Below the pieces are notes generated by a model, which saw only the letters and a list, made by a program, of their open reading frames with translations, searched no databases and was not told where the DNA came from. Below are positions 33,823 to 43,111 of a stretch of 64,000 bases of DNA, one piece after another. How positions within the stretch are numbered: the stretch's first letter is position 1; the number at the start of each line of letters is the position of its first letter. Position numbers and translations under genes: made by a program. The stretch covers positions 548,690 to 612,689 of the forward strand of contig NZ_ATXB01000002.1 of assembly GCF_000421465.1 (NCBI RefSeq). Reading direction: 5' to 3'. The stretch is from Methylohalobius crimeensis 10Ki. Lineage in GTDB: Bacteria > Pseudomonadota > Gammaproteobacteria > Methylococcales > Methylothermaceae.

Positions 33823-35856
33823 ATGGCAACACTTCGACACTTCCGCCTGAAAACCGATAACCAGGGGATCGCCTGGCTTCATTTCGATCACGCCGAATCC
33901 AACGCCAACGTCCTTTCCGCCGACGTGCTGGCGGAATTGGGCAGCGTGCTCGATCGCTTCCACAAAAATCCACCCCGCGGGTTGGTGATTCTGTCCGACA
34001 AGCCCTCGGGCTTCATCGCCGGCGCCGACGTGAAAGAATTCATCCAGCTCACCGAACGCCATCGTGCCCTGAGTCTGATTCAAGTGGCCCACAAGCGACT
34101 CCAAAGCCTGGCCACACTACCGTGCCCCACCGTAGCCCGAATCCATGGCTACTGCTTGGGCGGAGGACTGGAACTGGCCCTGGCGTGCCGCTACCGGGTG
34201 GCCCTGGACGACGCCAAGACCCGCCTGGGACTGCCCGAGGTGCTGCTCGGCATCCACCCCGGCTTCGGCGGCAGCGTGCGCCTGATCCGCCGAATCGGCG
34301 CGCCGGCGGCCTTTCAATTGATGCTTTCGGGGCGCACCGTCGACGCCGCCAAGGCCGCCCGGCTGGGCTTGGTGGATCATGCCGTTCCCGAAAGACATTG
34401 GGACCGCGCCTGTCGCCAAATACTGAAAACCCAACCCCCGCAAAAGCACCCTTCCCGCCTGGCGACCTTGGCCGATACCGCTCCGGTTCGTCCGCTGCTG
34501 GCTTTTTTTCTGAATCGGCAGGCGGCCAAACGCGCACCCGCTCAGCATTACCCCGCCCCCTATGCCTTGATCGATATTTGGCGACGTCACGGGGCCCACT
34601 CCGACAGCATGTTCCAGGCCGAAGCCGAATCGGTCGCCGATCTTCTCCTGTCCGACACTTCGCGCAACCTGGTGCGGATGTTTTTCCTGCGCGAACGACT
34701 CAAGGGCTTGGGCAAGGAATCCACTGATTTCTCCCACGTCCATGTGGTGGGCGCCGGCACCATGGGAGGCGACATCGCCGCCTGGTGCGTCTCCCGGGGA
34801 CTTACCGCCGGCCTTCAAGATCGCGAACCGAGATACATCGCACCGGCGGTGAAGCGGGCCTATCGGCTGTTCAAGCGCAGATTCAAAGCCAAGCACGAGG
34901 AAACCGCCGCCCGCGACCGGCTGATTCCCGACTCCAAGGGATTTCAAGTCGATCGCGCCGATATCGTGATCGAGGCAATCGTGGAGAATCTGAACGCCAA
35001 GCGGGCCCTCTACCGGGAAATCGAATCCAAACTCGCGCCCGACGCCCTTCTGGCCACCAACACCTCCAGCCTGCCCCTGGAGGAATTGGCCGAGGGGCTC
35101 CAACACCCGGAGAGGTTGGTGGGAATGCATTTCTTCAATCCGGTGGCGAAAATGCAGTTGGTGGAAGTGGTGCGGGGAAGTCATACCGACGAGGGCGTCG
35201 CCGACCGGGCCGCCGCTTTCGTGCGCGCCATCGACCGCCTGCCGCTACCGGTGAAAAGCGCGCCCGGCTTTCTGGTCAACCGGGTGCTGATGCCTTATCT
35301 CTTGGAAGCGGTGGTGCTGTTGGAAGAAGGCATCCCGGCCGATGCCGTCGACCGGGCGGCGACCGAATTCGGCATGCCCATGGGACCGATCCGGTTGGCC
35401 GATACGGTGGGACTGGACATCTGCCTGGCGGTGGCCGAAATCCTGACCGAGAATCTGGGGGGCGAGGTACCCCGGCTGCTTCGCGACAAAGTCGCAGCCG
35501 GCGAACTGGGGGTGAAAAGCGGGACCGGTTTTTACCGCTACAAGCGCGGCAAGCCGATCGTCTGGAGAAAATCGGCCAGCCCCCTCCCCCAGGAAACCAT
35601 CGAGGAGCGCTTGATCCTGCGGCTGCTCAACGAATGCGTGGCGGTACTCCGGGAACAGGTGGTGGAAGACGCCGACCTGGTGGACGCCGGAATGGTCTTC
35701 GGCGCCGGTTTCGCGCCCTTTCGCGGCGGTCCCATGCATTATCTGAGACAGCGCGGAATAGCGGAAACCCAACAGAAGCTGGAAGAATTTGCGTCCACCT
35801 ACGGGCCCAGATTTCAACCCGACCCTGGTTGGGATATATTGCAGATACCGGCTTGA
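33823..35856 (+). CDS. fadB: Enoyl-CoA hydratase / 3-hydroxyacyl-CoA dehydrogenase
   Basis: A 677-residue bifunctional enzyme. The N-terminal crotonase domain has SGFIAGADVKEF (oxyanion hole) and HGYCLGGGLELALAC; the C-terminal half has the NAD fold VVGAGTMGGDIA and the MHFFNPVAKMQLVE block. It does hydration and NAD-linked oxidation in beta-oxidation. It is shorter than E. coli FadB (729), and the type is nearer FadJ. It follows fadE and the thiolase in the same direction after ~170 bp of repeats. Confidence 0.92.
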   Translation: MATLRHFRLKTDNQGIAWLHFDHAESNANVLSADVLAELGSVLDRFHKNPPRGLVILSDKPSGFIAGADVKEFIQLTERHRALSLIQVAHKRLQSLATLPCPTVARIHGYCLGGGLELALACRYRVALDDAKTRLGLPEVLLGIHPGFGGSVRLIRRIGAPAAFQLMLSGRTVDAAKAARLGLVDHAVPERHWDRACRQILKTQPPQKHPSRLATLADTAPVRPLLAFFLNRQAAKRAPAQHYPAPYALIDIWRRHGAHSDSMFQAEAESVADLLLSDTSRNLVRMFFLRERLKGLGKESTDFSHVHVVGAGTMGGDIAAWCVSRGLTAGLQDREPRYIAPAVKRAYRLFKRRFKAKHEETAARDRLIPDSKGFQVDRADIVIEAIVENLNAKRALYREIESKLAPDALLATNTSSLPLEELAEGLQHPERLVGMHFFNPVAKMQLVEVVRGSHTDEGVADRAAAFVRAIDRLPLPVKSAPGFLVNRVLMPYLLEAVVLLEEGIPADAVDRAATEFGMPMGPIRLADTVGLDICLAVAEILTENLGGEVPRLLRDKVAAGELGVKSGTGFYRYKRGKPIVWRKSASPLPQETIEERLILRLLNECVAVLREQVVEDADLVDAGMVFGAGFAPFRGGPMHYLRQRGIAETQQKLEEFASTYGPRFQPDPGWDILQIPA

Positions 35857-35925
35857 AACCGGCAGACCCGATGTAGGGTAGGCAGTCGCATCGGTGGATT
35901 CAATTTTTGATTGGCGCCATTTCCC

Positions 35926-36522
35926 ATGACCACACCCACGACCGAAGACTTCATCCTCTCCGTCACGGCCAAGGACCGGCCGGGGATCGTCGCCGCCGTC
36001 ACCCGGGCGGTATTCGGGCTGGGCGGCAACGTCACCGAGTTGAGCCAGACGGTGATGGCCGGCCATTTCAGCCTGATCCTGCGCGCCACCTGCCCGACGG
36101 GGCTGGCGCCGGAGGCGGTCCGCACGGCGATCGAGCAAAGCGTGCCGGAATTTAAGCTTTCGGCCTGCGTGCGCCGCTACGATCCGGTGCCCGCCTTCGC
36201 GGCGAAAACCGATGCCCCGGTTTATTTTCTCACCGTGCAGGGACCGGACCGACCCGGCCTCATCGCCGGCATCGCCGCCGCGCTGGCGGAACGCCGAATC
36301 AATATCGAGGATCTCTATACCCGCAGCGAGGAAGAGACAATCACCATGATCTTACAGGTGCACCCCCGGGACGAAAGCGCCGCCGAAGCACTGCGTCGGG
36401 ACCATACCACCATCGGCGCCGGACTCGGGGTCGCCGTCCACCTGCTCCACCGCGACATCCTGCGCGCCACCAGCGAGGTGGGCGCGGTCCGCCGCCTGGT
36501 GCGGGGAGGCATACGCCCATGA
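35926..36522 (+). CDS. Tandem ACT-domain protein (GcvR-like)
   Basis: A 198-residue protein made of two ACT domains: residues ~7-85 (SVTAKDRPGIVAAVTRAVF) and ~95-175 (TVQGPDRPGLIAGIAAALA). ACT domains bind small ligands such as amino acids. E. coli GcvR has the same double layout and represses glycine-cleavage genes, but the link to the next gene (UPF0210) is closer to the ACT/PFL pairs seen in many bacteria. The ATG at 35926 is preferred to an upstream TTG. Its stop overlaps the next start (ATGA). Confidence 0.8.
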   Translation: MTTPTTEDFILSVTAKDRPGIVAAVTRAVFGLGGNVTELSQTVMAGHFSLILRATCPTGLAPEAVRTAIEQSVPEFKLSACVRRYDPVPAFAAKTDAPVYFLTVQGPDRPGLIAGIAAALAERRINIEDLYTRSEEETITMILQVHPRDESAAEALRRDHTTIGAGLGVAVHLLHRDILRATSEVGAVRRLVRGGIRP

Positions 36523-37910
36523 TGCGGATCGAGGACATTCTGATGACGCTGCGCATGTTCCAGGAGGAAAACTGCGATGTGCGCACCGTGACCCTGGGCA
36601 TCAATCTGATGGACTGCGCGGACTCCGACCTGGAAATCTGCTGCCGCCGGGTCAAGGAGAAGATCGCCGCCTTCGGCGGCCGACTGGTGGCGGAAGGAAA
36701 GCGCGTCTCGGAGCGTTACGGCATTCCCATCGTCAACTATCGCATCGCCGTCACCCCGGCTGCCTGGTGGGCGGGGGGACATGGCCCGGAAGGGCTGATT
36801 CGTATTGCCCAAACCCTGGATCAGGTAGCCGGAGAAATCGGCGTGGATTTCATCGGCGGTTTTTCCGCCTTGGTGGAAAAAGGCGAAACCGAGGCCGACC
36901 GGGCCCTCATTGCCGCCCTTCCCGAAGCTCTGGGGCGAACCGAGCGGGTTTGCGGTTCGGTGAACGTGGCCTCCTCGCGCGCCGGCATCGACGTGGACGC
37001 CATCCTGGCGGTCAGCCGCGCGATCCTGGCACTGGCCCGGAGAACGGCCGATGCCGACGGCTTCGGCTGCGCCAAACTGGTGGTGTTCGCCAACGTCCCC
37101 GACGACAACCCGTTCATGGCCGGAGCGTTGCACGGCGCGGGAGAACCCGAATGCGCCCTCAACATCGGCGTCTCGGGGCCGGGGGTGGTCAAGCGGGCGG
37201 TGGAGCGCCTGCGCGCGGCGGACTCGGAAAGTTCCGCCGGGAACGTGTCCGGGCTCACCTTGGGCGACATCGCCGAGGAAATCAAATGCACCGCCTTTCG
37301 GATCACCCGGATCGGTGAACTGATCGGCAACGAGGTGGCCGCTCGCTTGGGCATTCCCTTCGGGATCGTGGATCTTTCCCTGGCGCCGACGCCGCACATC
37401 GGCGATTCGGTCGGGGAAATTCTGCAAATGATGGGGATCGAAAAAATCGGTGCGGCGGGATCGACCGCGGCACTGGCGCTTTTGACCGACGCGGTCAAAA
37501 AAGGCGGCGCCTTCGCCTCTTCCTCGGTGGGGGGACTGTCCGGCGCGTTCATTCCCGTGAGCGAGGACGCCGTCTTGGCGCAAGCGGCCGAATCGGGCAG
37601 TTTGTCGCTGGAGAAATTGGAGGCGATGACCAGCATCTGTTCCGTGGGCCTCGACATGGTGACCATTCCCGGGGACACTTCGGCCGAAACCATCGCCGGC
37701 ATCATCGCCGACGAGTGCGCCATCGGGGTGATGAATCACAAGACCACCGCCTGCCGCCTGATTCCTGTGCCCGGCAAAGGGCCCGGCGAGAAAGCGGTGT
37801 TCGGCGGATTGTTCGGCGAGGCGCCGGTGATGCCGGTGCGCGCCGGCGGCGAGGGATTCATTCGTCTCGGCGGGCGAATCCCCTCGCCCATTCATGCCCT
37901 GAGGAACTAA
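36519..37910 (+). CDS. UPF0210/PFL-family protein
   Basis: A 463-residue protein of the UPF0210 (DUF711, PFL-like) family; RIEDILMTLRMFQEENCDVR at the start and GLDMVTIPGDTSAETIAG near the end are characteristic. The reaction is unknown. It overlaps the tandem-ACT gene by 4 bp, a pairing conserved widely as ACT regulator plus PFL protein, so the ACT protein probably senses a ligand for it. Its stop abuts the convergent SMP-30 gene with no intervening base. Confidence 0.85.
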   Translation: MMRIEDILMTLRMFQEENCDVRTVTLGINLMDCADSDLEICCRRVKEKIAAFGGRLVAEGKRVSERYGIPIVNYRIAVTPAAWWAGGHGPEGLIRIAQTLDQVAGEIGVDFIGGFSALVEKGETEADRALIAALPEALGRTERVCGSVNVASSRAGIDVDAILAVSRAILALARRTADADGFGCAKLVVFANVPDDNPFMAGALHGAGEPECALNIGVSGPGVVKRAVERLRAADSESSAGNVSGLTLGDIAEEIKCTAFRITRIGELIGNEVAARLGIPFGIVDLSLAPTPHIGDSVGEILQMMGIEKIGAAGSTAALALLTDAVKKGGAFASSSVGGLSGAFIPVSEDAVLAQAAESGSLSLEKLEAMTSICSVGLDMVTIPGDTSAETIAGIIADECAIGVMNHKTTACRLIPVPGKGPGEKAVFGGLFGEAPVMPVRAGGEGFIRLGGRIPSPIHALRN

Positions 37911-38783
37911 CTACCAAACCGACAAAAAATGCAGCTCGCCGGCTTTCATGTCCGGCACCAACAAATAGCGGCCGTCCGGCGCAAGGGCGATATCGGCGGC
38001 GGACTGATAATCGGTTTTCATTAACTGAGGCGGGGAACTCGGTTCCACCAACCGCCAGACCTTGCCGCCCTTCCAATCGCTGACGTAGAGATAGCCGCGG
38101 CTGTCGCGCACCAGACCGTCGGTACCGCCGAGTCCCGAGTTGAGATCGATCACCTTGCCTCGGATCAGATCCAGCCGGAACAGCTCGCCGGTGCCGAAAT
38201 CGGCCACCAACAGAGCGTTTATGCCATCCAGCAAGAGGCCGTTAGGCCGTTGGATACCGCGCTTTTCGGCGAGAATCCGGGTGACTTCGCCGTCTTGATC
38301 GATGCGGTAAATGCCGCTACCGGTACCGTCTTCCTTGCCGCTATCGGAAACGTAAACATTGCCTTCGTCATCGATTTCGATGTCGTTCAGAAATTCCGGC
38401 CGGTTGGGAAAATCCTCCGCATCGGCAAACACCGAAGTCTTCCCGTCCAGGGTGATCTTCATCACGCGCGTTTTATCGGCGACATAAAGCGTATCGTTCC
38501 ACAGGTCGATGCCCTTCGGATCGTCGAGACCGCCGGCCAGAACCTCCTTGCCGCCGTCCGGCATGATGACGGTGATCTTTCCGTCCCCATCCTTGTCGAA
38601 CTCACCGATTTCGGAAACGAAAATCCGCCCATCCAGGTGCCCCACTGCGGATTCGGGATTCCGCAAACCGGTCACTTTCTTGACTTCTTCTTTCGGAGTC
38701 TCGGCTTCCGCCGCCGCACCGGTGGAAATACCCACGGCCAGCATCGAGCCGAGGGCGATCAATAATCGAAAATTCGATTGCAT
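37911..38783 (-). CDS. Exported SMP-30/gluconolactonase-like beta-propeller
   Basis: A 290-residue protein with a signal peptide (IALGSMLAVGISTGAAA) and a propeller of the SMP-30/NHL-like group: VGHLDGRIFVSEIG, DDPKGIDLWNDTLYVAD, DIEIDDEGNVYVSDSG and GLVRDSRGYLYVSDW are successive blade repeats. The acidic loop FDKDGDGKI resembles a calcium site. Members are lactonases or ligand-binding proteins; the substrate here is unknown. The ~270-bp gap between it and rsbT holds only a weak TATAAA-like element and a 26-codon ORF at 38984 that I do not trust. Confidence 0.8.
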   Translation of the reverse strand: MQSNFRLLIALGSMLAVGISTGAAAEAETPKEEVKKVTGLRNPESAVGHLDGRIFVSEIGEFDKDGDGKITVIMPDGGKEVLAGGLDDPKGIDLWNDTLYVADKTRVMKITLDGKTSVFADAEDFPNRPEFLNDIEIDDEGNVYVSDSGKEDGTGSGIYRIDQDGEVTRILAEKRGIQRPNGLLLDGINALLVADFGTGELFRLDLIRGKVIDLNSGLGGTDGLVRDSRGYLYVSDWKGGKVWRLVEPSSPPQLMKTDYQSAADIALAPDGRYLLVPDMKAGELHFLSVW

Positions 38784-39057
38784 GGTTCATACCTCTTGCT
38801 AAGGTTCCAGAATTGAATGAGGGGACACTGCCGGGCACTTTATTGCAAGACATTGTGAAGGGCAAATCTTTAGCAGCCCTCCTGGGACAGGAAGGCCTTG
38901 GCTCGGTCTGGTAACATTTTGCAAATCCCCAAATGGCGTGTTATCAATCGATCTTACCGGTTAGATTCTGAGAATATAAATCCATGCCCAACCGACCCGA
39001 AGCGCTGTGTAGCAGAATCAGTTCCAGCGTCCCCCTTATCGATCACCGCAGGGGCCG

Positions 39058-39468
39058 ATGGTAGTGGCCGATGAAGTGCATATACCCATCGCCTCGGAGG
39101 CCGATATCCTGACCGCCCGAAGGGAGGCTCGATCGTTGGCCGCGAAACTGGGGTTTTGGTCGGTGGAGAAAATGTTCATCGCCATGGCCATCTCCGAAAT
39201 TGCGATCAACATCATTCAATACGCCGGCAAGGGCGAAATCATCCTCGGCAACGCCGTGAGGGGCGACGGCAGTCAAGGCATTTCGATCATCGCCCGCGAT
39301 GAAGGACCGGGCATCGAAAACGTCGAGCTCGCCATGCAGGAAGGCTACTCGACCAGCGGCAGGCCGGGGCTCGGCCTGGCCGGAGCCAAGCGGCTGATGG
39401 ACGAATTCGAAATCACCTCCGAACCCGGCAAAGGCACCACGGTGACCATGAAAAAATGGGTACGCTGA
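39058..39468 (+). CDS. rsbT: RsbT-type anti-sigma regulatory serine kinase
   Basis: A 136-residue GHKL kinase. The N box EIAINIIQYA, G1 box RDEGPGI and G2 box GLGLAGAKRLMDEF are clear. RsbT proteins phosphorylate STAS proteins in stressosome partner-switching and activate RsbU-type phosphatases. Neither RsbS/RsbR nor a sigma factor is encoded here. The SpoIIE-type phosphatase gene starts 58 bp downstream, a natural target. An out-of-frame short ORF overlaps the ATG, so translation could be coupled, but the ribosome site (AGGGGC) is weak. Confidence 0.85.
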   Translation: MVVADEVHIPIASEADILTARREARSLAAKLGFWSVEKMFIAMAISEIAINIIQYAGKGEIILGNAVRGDGSQGISIIARDEGPGIENVELAMQEGYSTSGRPGLGLAGAKRLMDEFEITSEPGKGTTVTMKKWVR

Positions 39469-39526
39469 AAAGCGGCGCGACTCGATAGGATCTCTAATAA
39501 TTGCCCCTCTTTTTTGGAGCCGGGCT

Positions 39527-41833
39527 GTGAATGAAAATGAAACACCCGAAGCGATGGAACAAAAGCTGACGGAGCAATATACCGAGGCTTTGCGGGACTA
39601 TCTGGCTGGCGCCGAGAAAGAAGCCTTACGGCGTGCTTATCGTATCGGGCGGCGGACGGCGGAAGAGAAAGCGACTCTCTCGCCCCTGGCGGCGGCCCAT
39701 CACGAAACCGTGGCGAAGTTTTTGTCTCCGCTCGTCAAGCCGCAACCGGACGCAAGCGCTGACATTCAAGACACCTTGCACCGGGCTTCGATCCCCTGGA
39801 AGGCGGTTTTGCAAGGTTATGAAGCAGCCGTCAAAACCTTACGTCAAGCCCACGAGGCGTTGGAAAGCCAGACTCAGAAACACGTGACCGAGCTGGCGGA
39901 GGCCAACGAGACGCTGGAAGCGGAAATCATGGAGCGCAAGCTGGCTGAAATGGCCTTGCAGGACAGCGAGGCCCGCTTTCGCGTGATCTTCGAAAGAGCG
40001 GGCATCGGCATGAGCCTGCTGGATCGGGACGGAAAAGTGCGGGAAAGCAACCAGGCCCTGGAGCGGATGTTCGGTTACAGCAAAGCGGAGCTGCATGGCA
40101 AAGTCCTGTTCGAACTCACCTATTCGGAAGACAAAGAAGTCAGCATCCGCTTATTTCAAGAATTGGTGGCGGGCAAACATAGCCATTACAAATTGGAAAA
40201 GCGCTTTATCAAACGAGACGGATCGCTGCTTTGGGCGCGCAAAATCGTTTCCGGAGTCTATGGAATCGATGGCGAACTGCAGTTCGCCATCGATATGATC
40301 GAAGACATCACCGAAAGCAAACGCGTGGAAATGGCGCTCCGGGAAAGCGAGGCTCGATTTCGCCAGATCGCCGACATGACCGGCGAATGGATCTGGGAAC
40401 AGGATGAAACCGGTCGCTATATTTACTCCAGCGCTGCGGTGGCCGAGATTCTCGGTTATCGACCGAAGGAGATCATCGGAAAATACTATTACGAATTATT
40501 CACCCCGGAAGACCGGAAACGCATCGCTGTGAGCGCTCCTGAAACAATCGCCAAAAAGGAGACCTTTCACAGCATCACCAATCGCTACCAACATAAAAAA
40601 GGCTATGAGGTCTATACCGAATCCACCGGCACGCCGATCCTGGACAGCCACGGTAAGATACTCAAATGGCGAGGGGTGGATCACGACATCACCGAGCGCA
40701 AGCGCTTCGAGGATGAGCTGCGCCTTCGGGACCGCGCCATCGAGGCCTCCAGCGTCGGCATCATCATCACCGATGCCCACCGACCGGGCAACCCCATTAT
40801 CTATGCCAATCCGGCCTTTACGGAAATCACGGGATACAGCCGGGAAGAGTTGATCGGGCGGAATCCCCGCTTCTTGCAAGGCCCGGAAACCGATCCCGAG
40901 GCGAATGAGGAGATTCGACAGGCCGTGCAGGAAGGCCGCGACTGTCATCTGACGCTAAAAAATTACCGCAAGGATGGCACCCCTTTTTGGAATGAATTGT
41001 TAATCTCGCCGGTACGGGACGAAGACGGCAAGGTGACCCATTACGTGGGCACCCAGACCGATGTCACCGAACTCAGGCGGGTGGAGGAACAGCGCCATGA
41101 AATGGAAATCGCCAAACAGATTCAATTATCCCTGCTCCCCCCGGCGCCGTTGCATAAGGACGGCATCCAGGTGGCGGGTTTTTGTCTCCCGGCCGCCCAT
41201 GTGGGCGGCGATTACTACGACTATTTCAGCATGAAAGACACCGTGGACCTGGTGATCGCCGATGTTTCCGGTCATTCGGTAGGCGCGGCGATGATCATGG
41301 CCGAAACCCGCTGCACCTTGAAAATGGAGACCCTTTGGCTCATGAAGGAGAGTACGAGTGTCGCGAACGCCGCGTCGGAAAACCTCGCCATCCTGAACGA
41401 ATTGCTCTTCGAGGATCTGAACCGGGCCGAACTCTTCATCACTATGTTCTACGCCCAATACCACATCGCCAGCCGTAAGCTCAGCTATGCCAATGCCGGC
41501 CACAACCGCCCCCTGCTCCTGCGCCGAGGCGAAAGCCTGGAATTGGATGCCGACGGGCTCATCCTGGGGGTGAGCAAAGAGGTGGCCTTCGAAGAAAAAC
41601 AGCTTACCTTGGAAGATGGAGACGTGCTGCTCCTTTATACCGACGGCATCACCGAAGCCCAGAATAAAAGCGGGGAATTTTTCGGTGAGGCGCGCTTAAA
41701 GGAACTTTCTACCGCCCATGTCCAAGCCTCGCCCCAAGACATCATCGACGCCGTCATCCGGGAATTGGAGGCTTTTTGCCAAAGCCAATCCTTTCATGAC
41801 GATATTTCCCTGCTGGTTTTGAAAGTCGCCTGA
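39527..41833 (+). CDS. PAS-PAS-LOV-like-SpoIIE phosphatase, stress regulator
   Basis: A 768-residue cytoplasmic sensor. Residues ~1-90 are helical and resemble the RsbU N-terminal domain that binds RsbT; a coiled coil follows. Then come two PAS domains (~145-265, ~275-390), a LOV-type PAS (~400-515) and a SpoIIE/PP2C domain (~525-768) whose metal aspartates are in GGDYYDY, IADVSGH, YTDGITEA and HDDIS. The LOV photoactive-cysteine motif GRNCRFLQ reads GRNPRFLQ with Pro 447. GGAG precedes the GTG start at 39527. It would dephosphorylate a STAS antagonist in response to redox, ligand or light signals. Confidence 0.85.
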   Translation: MNENETPEAMEQKLTEQYTEALRDYLAGAEKEALRRAYRIGRRTAEEKATLSPLAAAHHETVAKFLSPLVKPQPDASADIQDTLHRASIPWKAVLQGYEAAVKTLRQAHEALESQTQKHVTELAEANETLEAEIMERKLAEMALQDSEARFRVIFERAGIGMSLLDRDGKVRESNQALERMFGYSKAELHGKVLFELTYSEDKEVSIRLFQELVAGKHSHYKLEKRFIKRDGSLLWARKIVSGVYGIDGELQFAIDMIEDITESKRVEMALRESEARFRQIADMTGEWIWEQDETGRYIYSSAAVAEILGYRPKEIIGKYYYELFTPEDRKRIAVSAPETIAKKETFHSITNRYQHKKGYEVYTESTGTPILDSHGKILKWRGVDHDITERKRFEDELRLRDRAIEASSVGIIITDAHRPGNPIIYANPAFTEITGYSREELIGRNPRFLQGPETDPEANEEIRQAVQEGRDCHLTLKNYRKDGTPFWNELLISPVRDEDGKVTHYVGTQTDVTELRRVEEQRHEMEIAKQIQLSLLPPAPLHKDGIQVAGFCLPAAHVGGDYYDYFSMKDTVDLVIADVSGHSVGAAMIMAETRCTLKMETLWLMKESTSVANAASENLAILNELLFEDLNRAELFITMFYAQYHIASRKLSYANAGHNRPLLLRRGESLELDADGLILGVSKEVAFEEKQLTLEDGDVLLLYTDGITEAQNKSGEFFGEARLKELSTAHVQASPQDIIDAVIRELEAFCQSQSFHDDISLLVLKVA

Positions 41834-41908
41834 CAACCAGGATTTTTCCTTCTCCCGTTCTGTCTCAATTAGAATCGAGACTCAATTCCACCGCCTTAGA
41901 GGAATCCG

Positions 41909-42838
41909 ATGACCACGCGGCCTCAAACCGAAGTAAAAGTTACGCAAGTGGAAGAGAAACCGTTACTCCAGGTGAAAAACCTGGTTTCGGCACTCATCGG
42001 TTTTACCCTGTTTTACCTCGCGGTCCGCTGGTATCAGGAAGCTTACGGTTGGACGAAGGGCTTGGACGCCTATTCACCGGAATTCAAGCTTTATTGGATG
42101 AGCCTGATGTATGTGGAGCTGGCATTGGAAGCCGTCGCGGCCGCCGCCCTCTGGGGCTGGTTATGGAAGACCCGGGATCGCCGTTTGGAGGATTATTGGA
42201 TGCACCTCCTCAAACGGGAGATCGCGCTGGAAAGAGTCAAGGGGGCCGAACTGAAGGCATTGCTGAACAAGAAACGGGACCGCGGTTTAGCCATGCTGAC
42301 GCCGCGCGAAGAACTGCGCCGCAACATGACGCACCTGATCTGGTTAGCCGTCTATGCCTGGACTTTCTACTGGGGCGTGAGTTTTTTCACCGAGCAGGAT
42401 GCCACTTGGCATCAAACGGTGATTCGGGACACCGACTTCACCCCCAGCCACATCGTCGTTTTTTATCTGTCTTACCCCATCTTCATCATTACCGGGGGCG
42501 GCGCTTTTCTCTATGCGAAAACGCGGGTGCCCTATTTCGCCAAGGGACTGTCCATCCCCTACCTGATGCTGGTGGTTGGTCCCTTCACGATTCTACCCAA
42601 CGTGGGTTTCAATGAATGGGGACATACCTTCTGGTTCATGGAAGAAATATTCGTGGCGCCGCTGCACTGGGGCTTCGTGGTGTTTTGTTGGTTCGCTTTG
42701 TCGGTCATGGGGGTGATGCTGCAAGTATTCAGCAGTATTTTATACCTGATCGAAAATGACCTTTTATCCGAAAACCCCGAAGCGCTCCTGGTCGAAACGG
42801 GAAAACCGAAAGAACCTTCCTTTCCCTCGATTTATTAA
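41909..42838 (+). CDS. pmoC: Orphan particulate methane monooxygenase subunit C with ~35-residue insertion
   Basis: A 309-residue PmoC, a membrane subunit of the copper enzyme that oxidises methane to methanol. From memory of the Methylococcus capsulatus (Bath) protein, the copper ligands D156/H160/H173 match D164/H168/H181 here (EQDATWH, TPSH) and N227/H231/H245 match N235/H239/H253 (NEWGH, APLH). Between the KTRDR loop and LTPREELRR there are about 35 extra, highly charged residues (~91-125) absent from the Bath protein. No pmoA or pmoB is next to it. It lies 75 bp behind the phosphatase gene. AmoC of ammonia oxidisers is homologous, so the substrate is not certain from this gene alone. Confidence 0.9.
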   Translation: MTTRPQTEVKVTQVEEKPLLQVKNLVSALIGFTLFYLAVRWYQEAYGWTKGLDAYSPEFKLYWMSLMYVELALEAVAAAALWGWLWKTRDRRLEDYWMHLLKREIALERVKGAELKALLNKKRDRGLAMLTPREELRRNMTHLIWLAVYAWTFYWGVSFFTEQDATWHQTVIRDTDFTPSHIVVFYLSYPIFIITGGGAFLYAKTRVPYFAKGLSIPYLMLVVGPFTILPNVGFNEWGHTFWFMEEIFVAPLHWGFVVFCWFALSVMGVMLQVFSSILYLIENDLLSENPEALLVETGKPKEPSFPSIY

Positions 42839-42854
42839 TTGTCTCAATGACTTA

Positions 42855-42890
42855 AGCGACGCCTCTTGTCGTGGGCGTCGCTGTTTTTTT
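42855..42890 (+). terminator. Strong terminator after pmoC
   Basis: Perfect nine-base arms AGCGACGCC and GGCGTCGCT, ten-base loop, then G and seven T. It closes the rsbT-phosphatase-pmoC run. The ~220 bp that follow are AT-rich compared with the surroundings and contain no gene I can support. Confidence 0.85.
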
Positions 42891-43111
42891 GACCTCCACC
42901 ACTAGACTCTGTTGATATTGAGCCGATGCGATCCTAACCCAAAGCCAGTGAGAATCATCGGGGACACGACAATTAAGCAGTAAAAAATGAACCCAATTTT
43001 TCATATAAGAATTTTCTAAAGCCCACTTTCAATTTTTTGGACTACATTTTTATTGTGGGTTAATACCGGCTGTCGTGTGAATTTTATTGTGCCAATCAGG
43101 AGGTTGGGCCA

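Noticed and set aside
38984-39064. 26-codon ORF overlapping the rsbT start
   Set aside because: Too short and without a ribosome site; it might couple translation but cannot be shown.
41909-42838. Reading the orphan subunit as amoC of an ammonia oxidiser
   Set aside because: The homology does not exclude it, but the sequence stretches match the gammaproteobacterial PmoC I remember best, and no nitrification genes are nearby. Left as an alternative.
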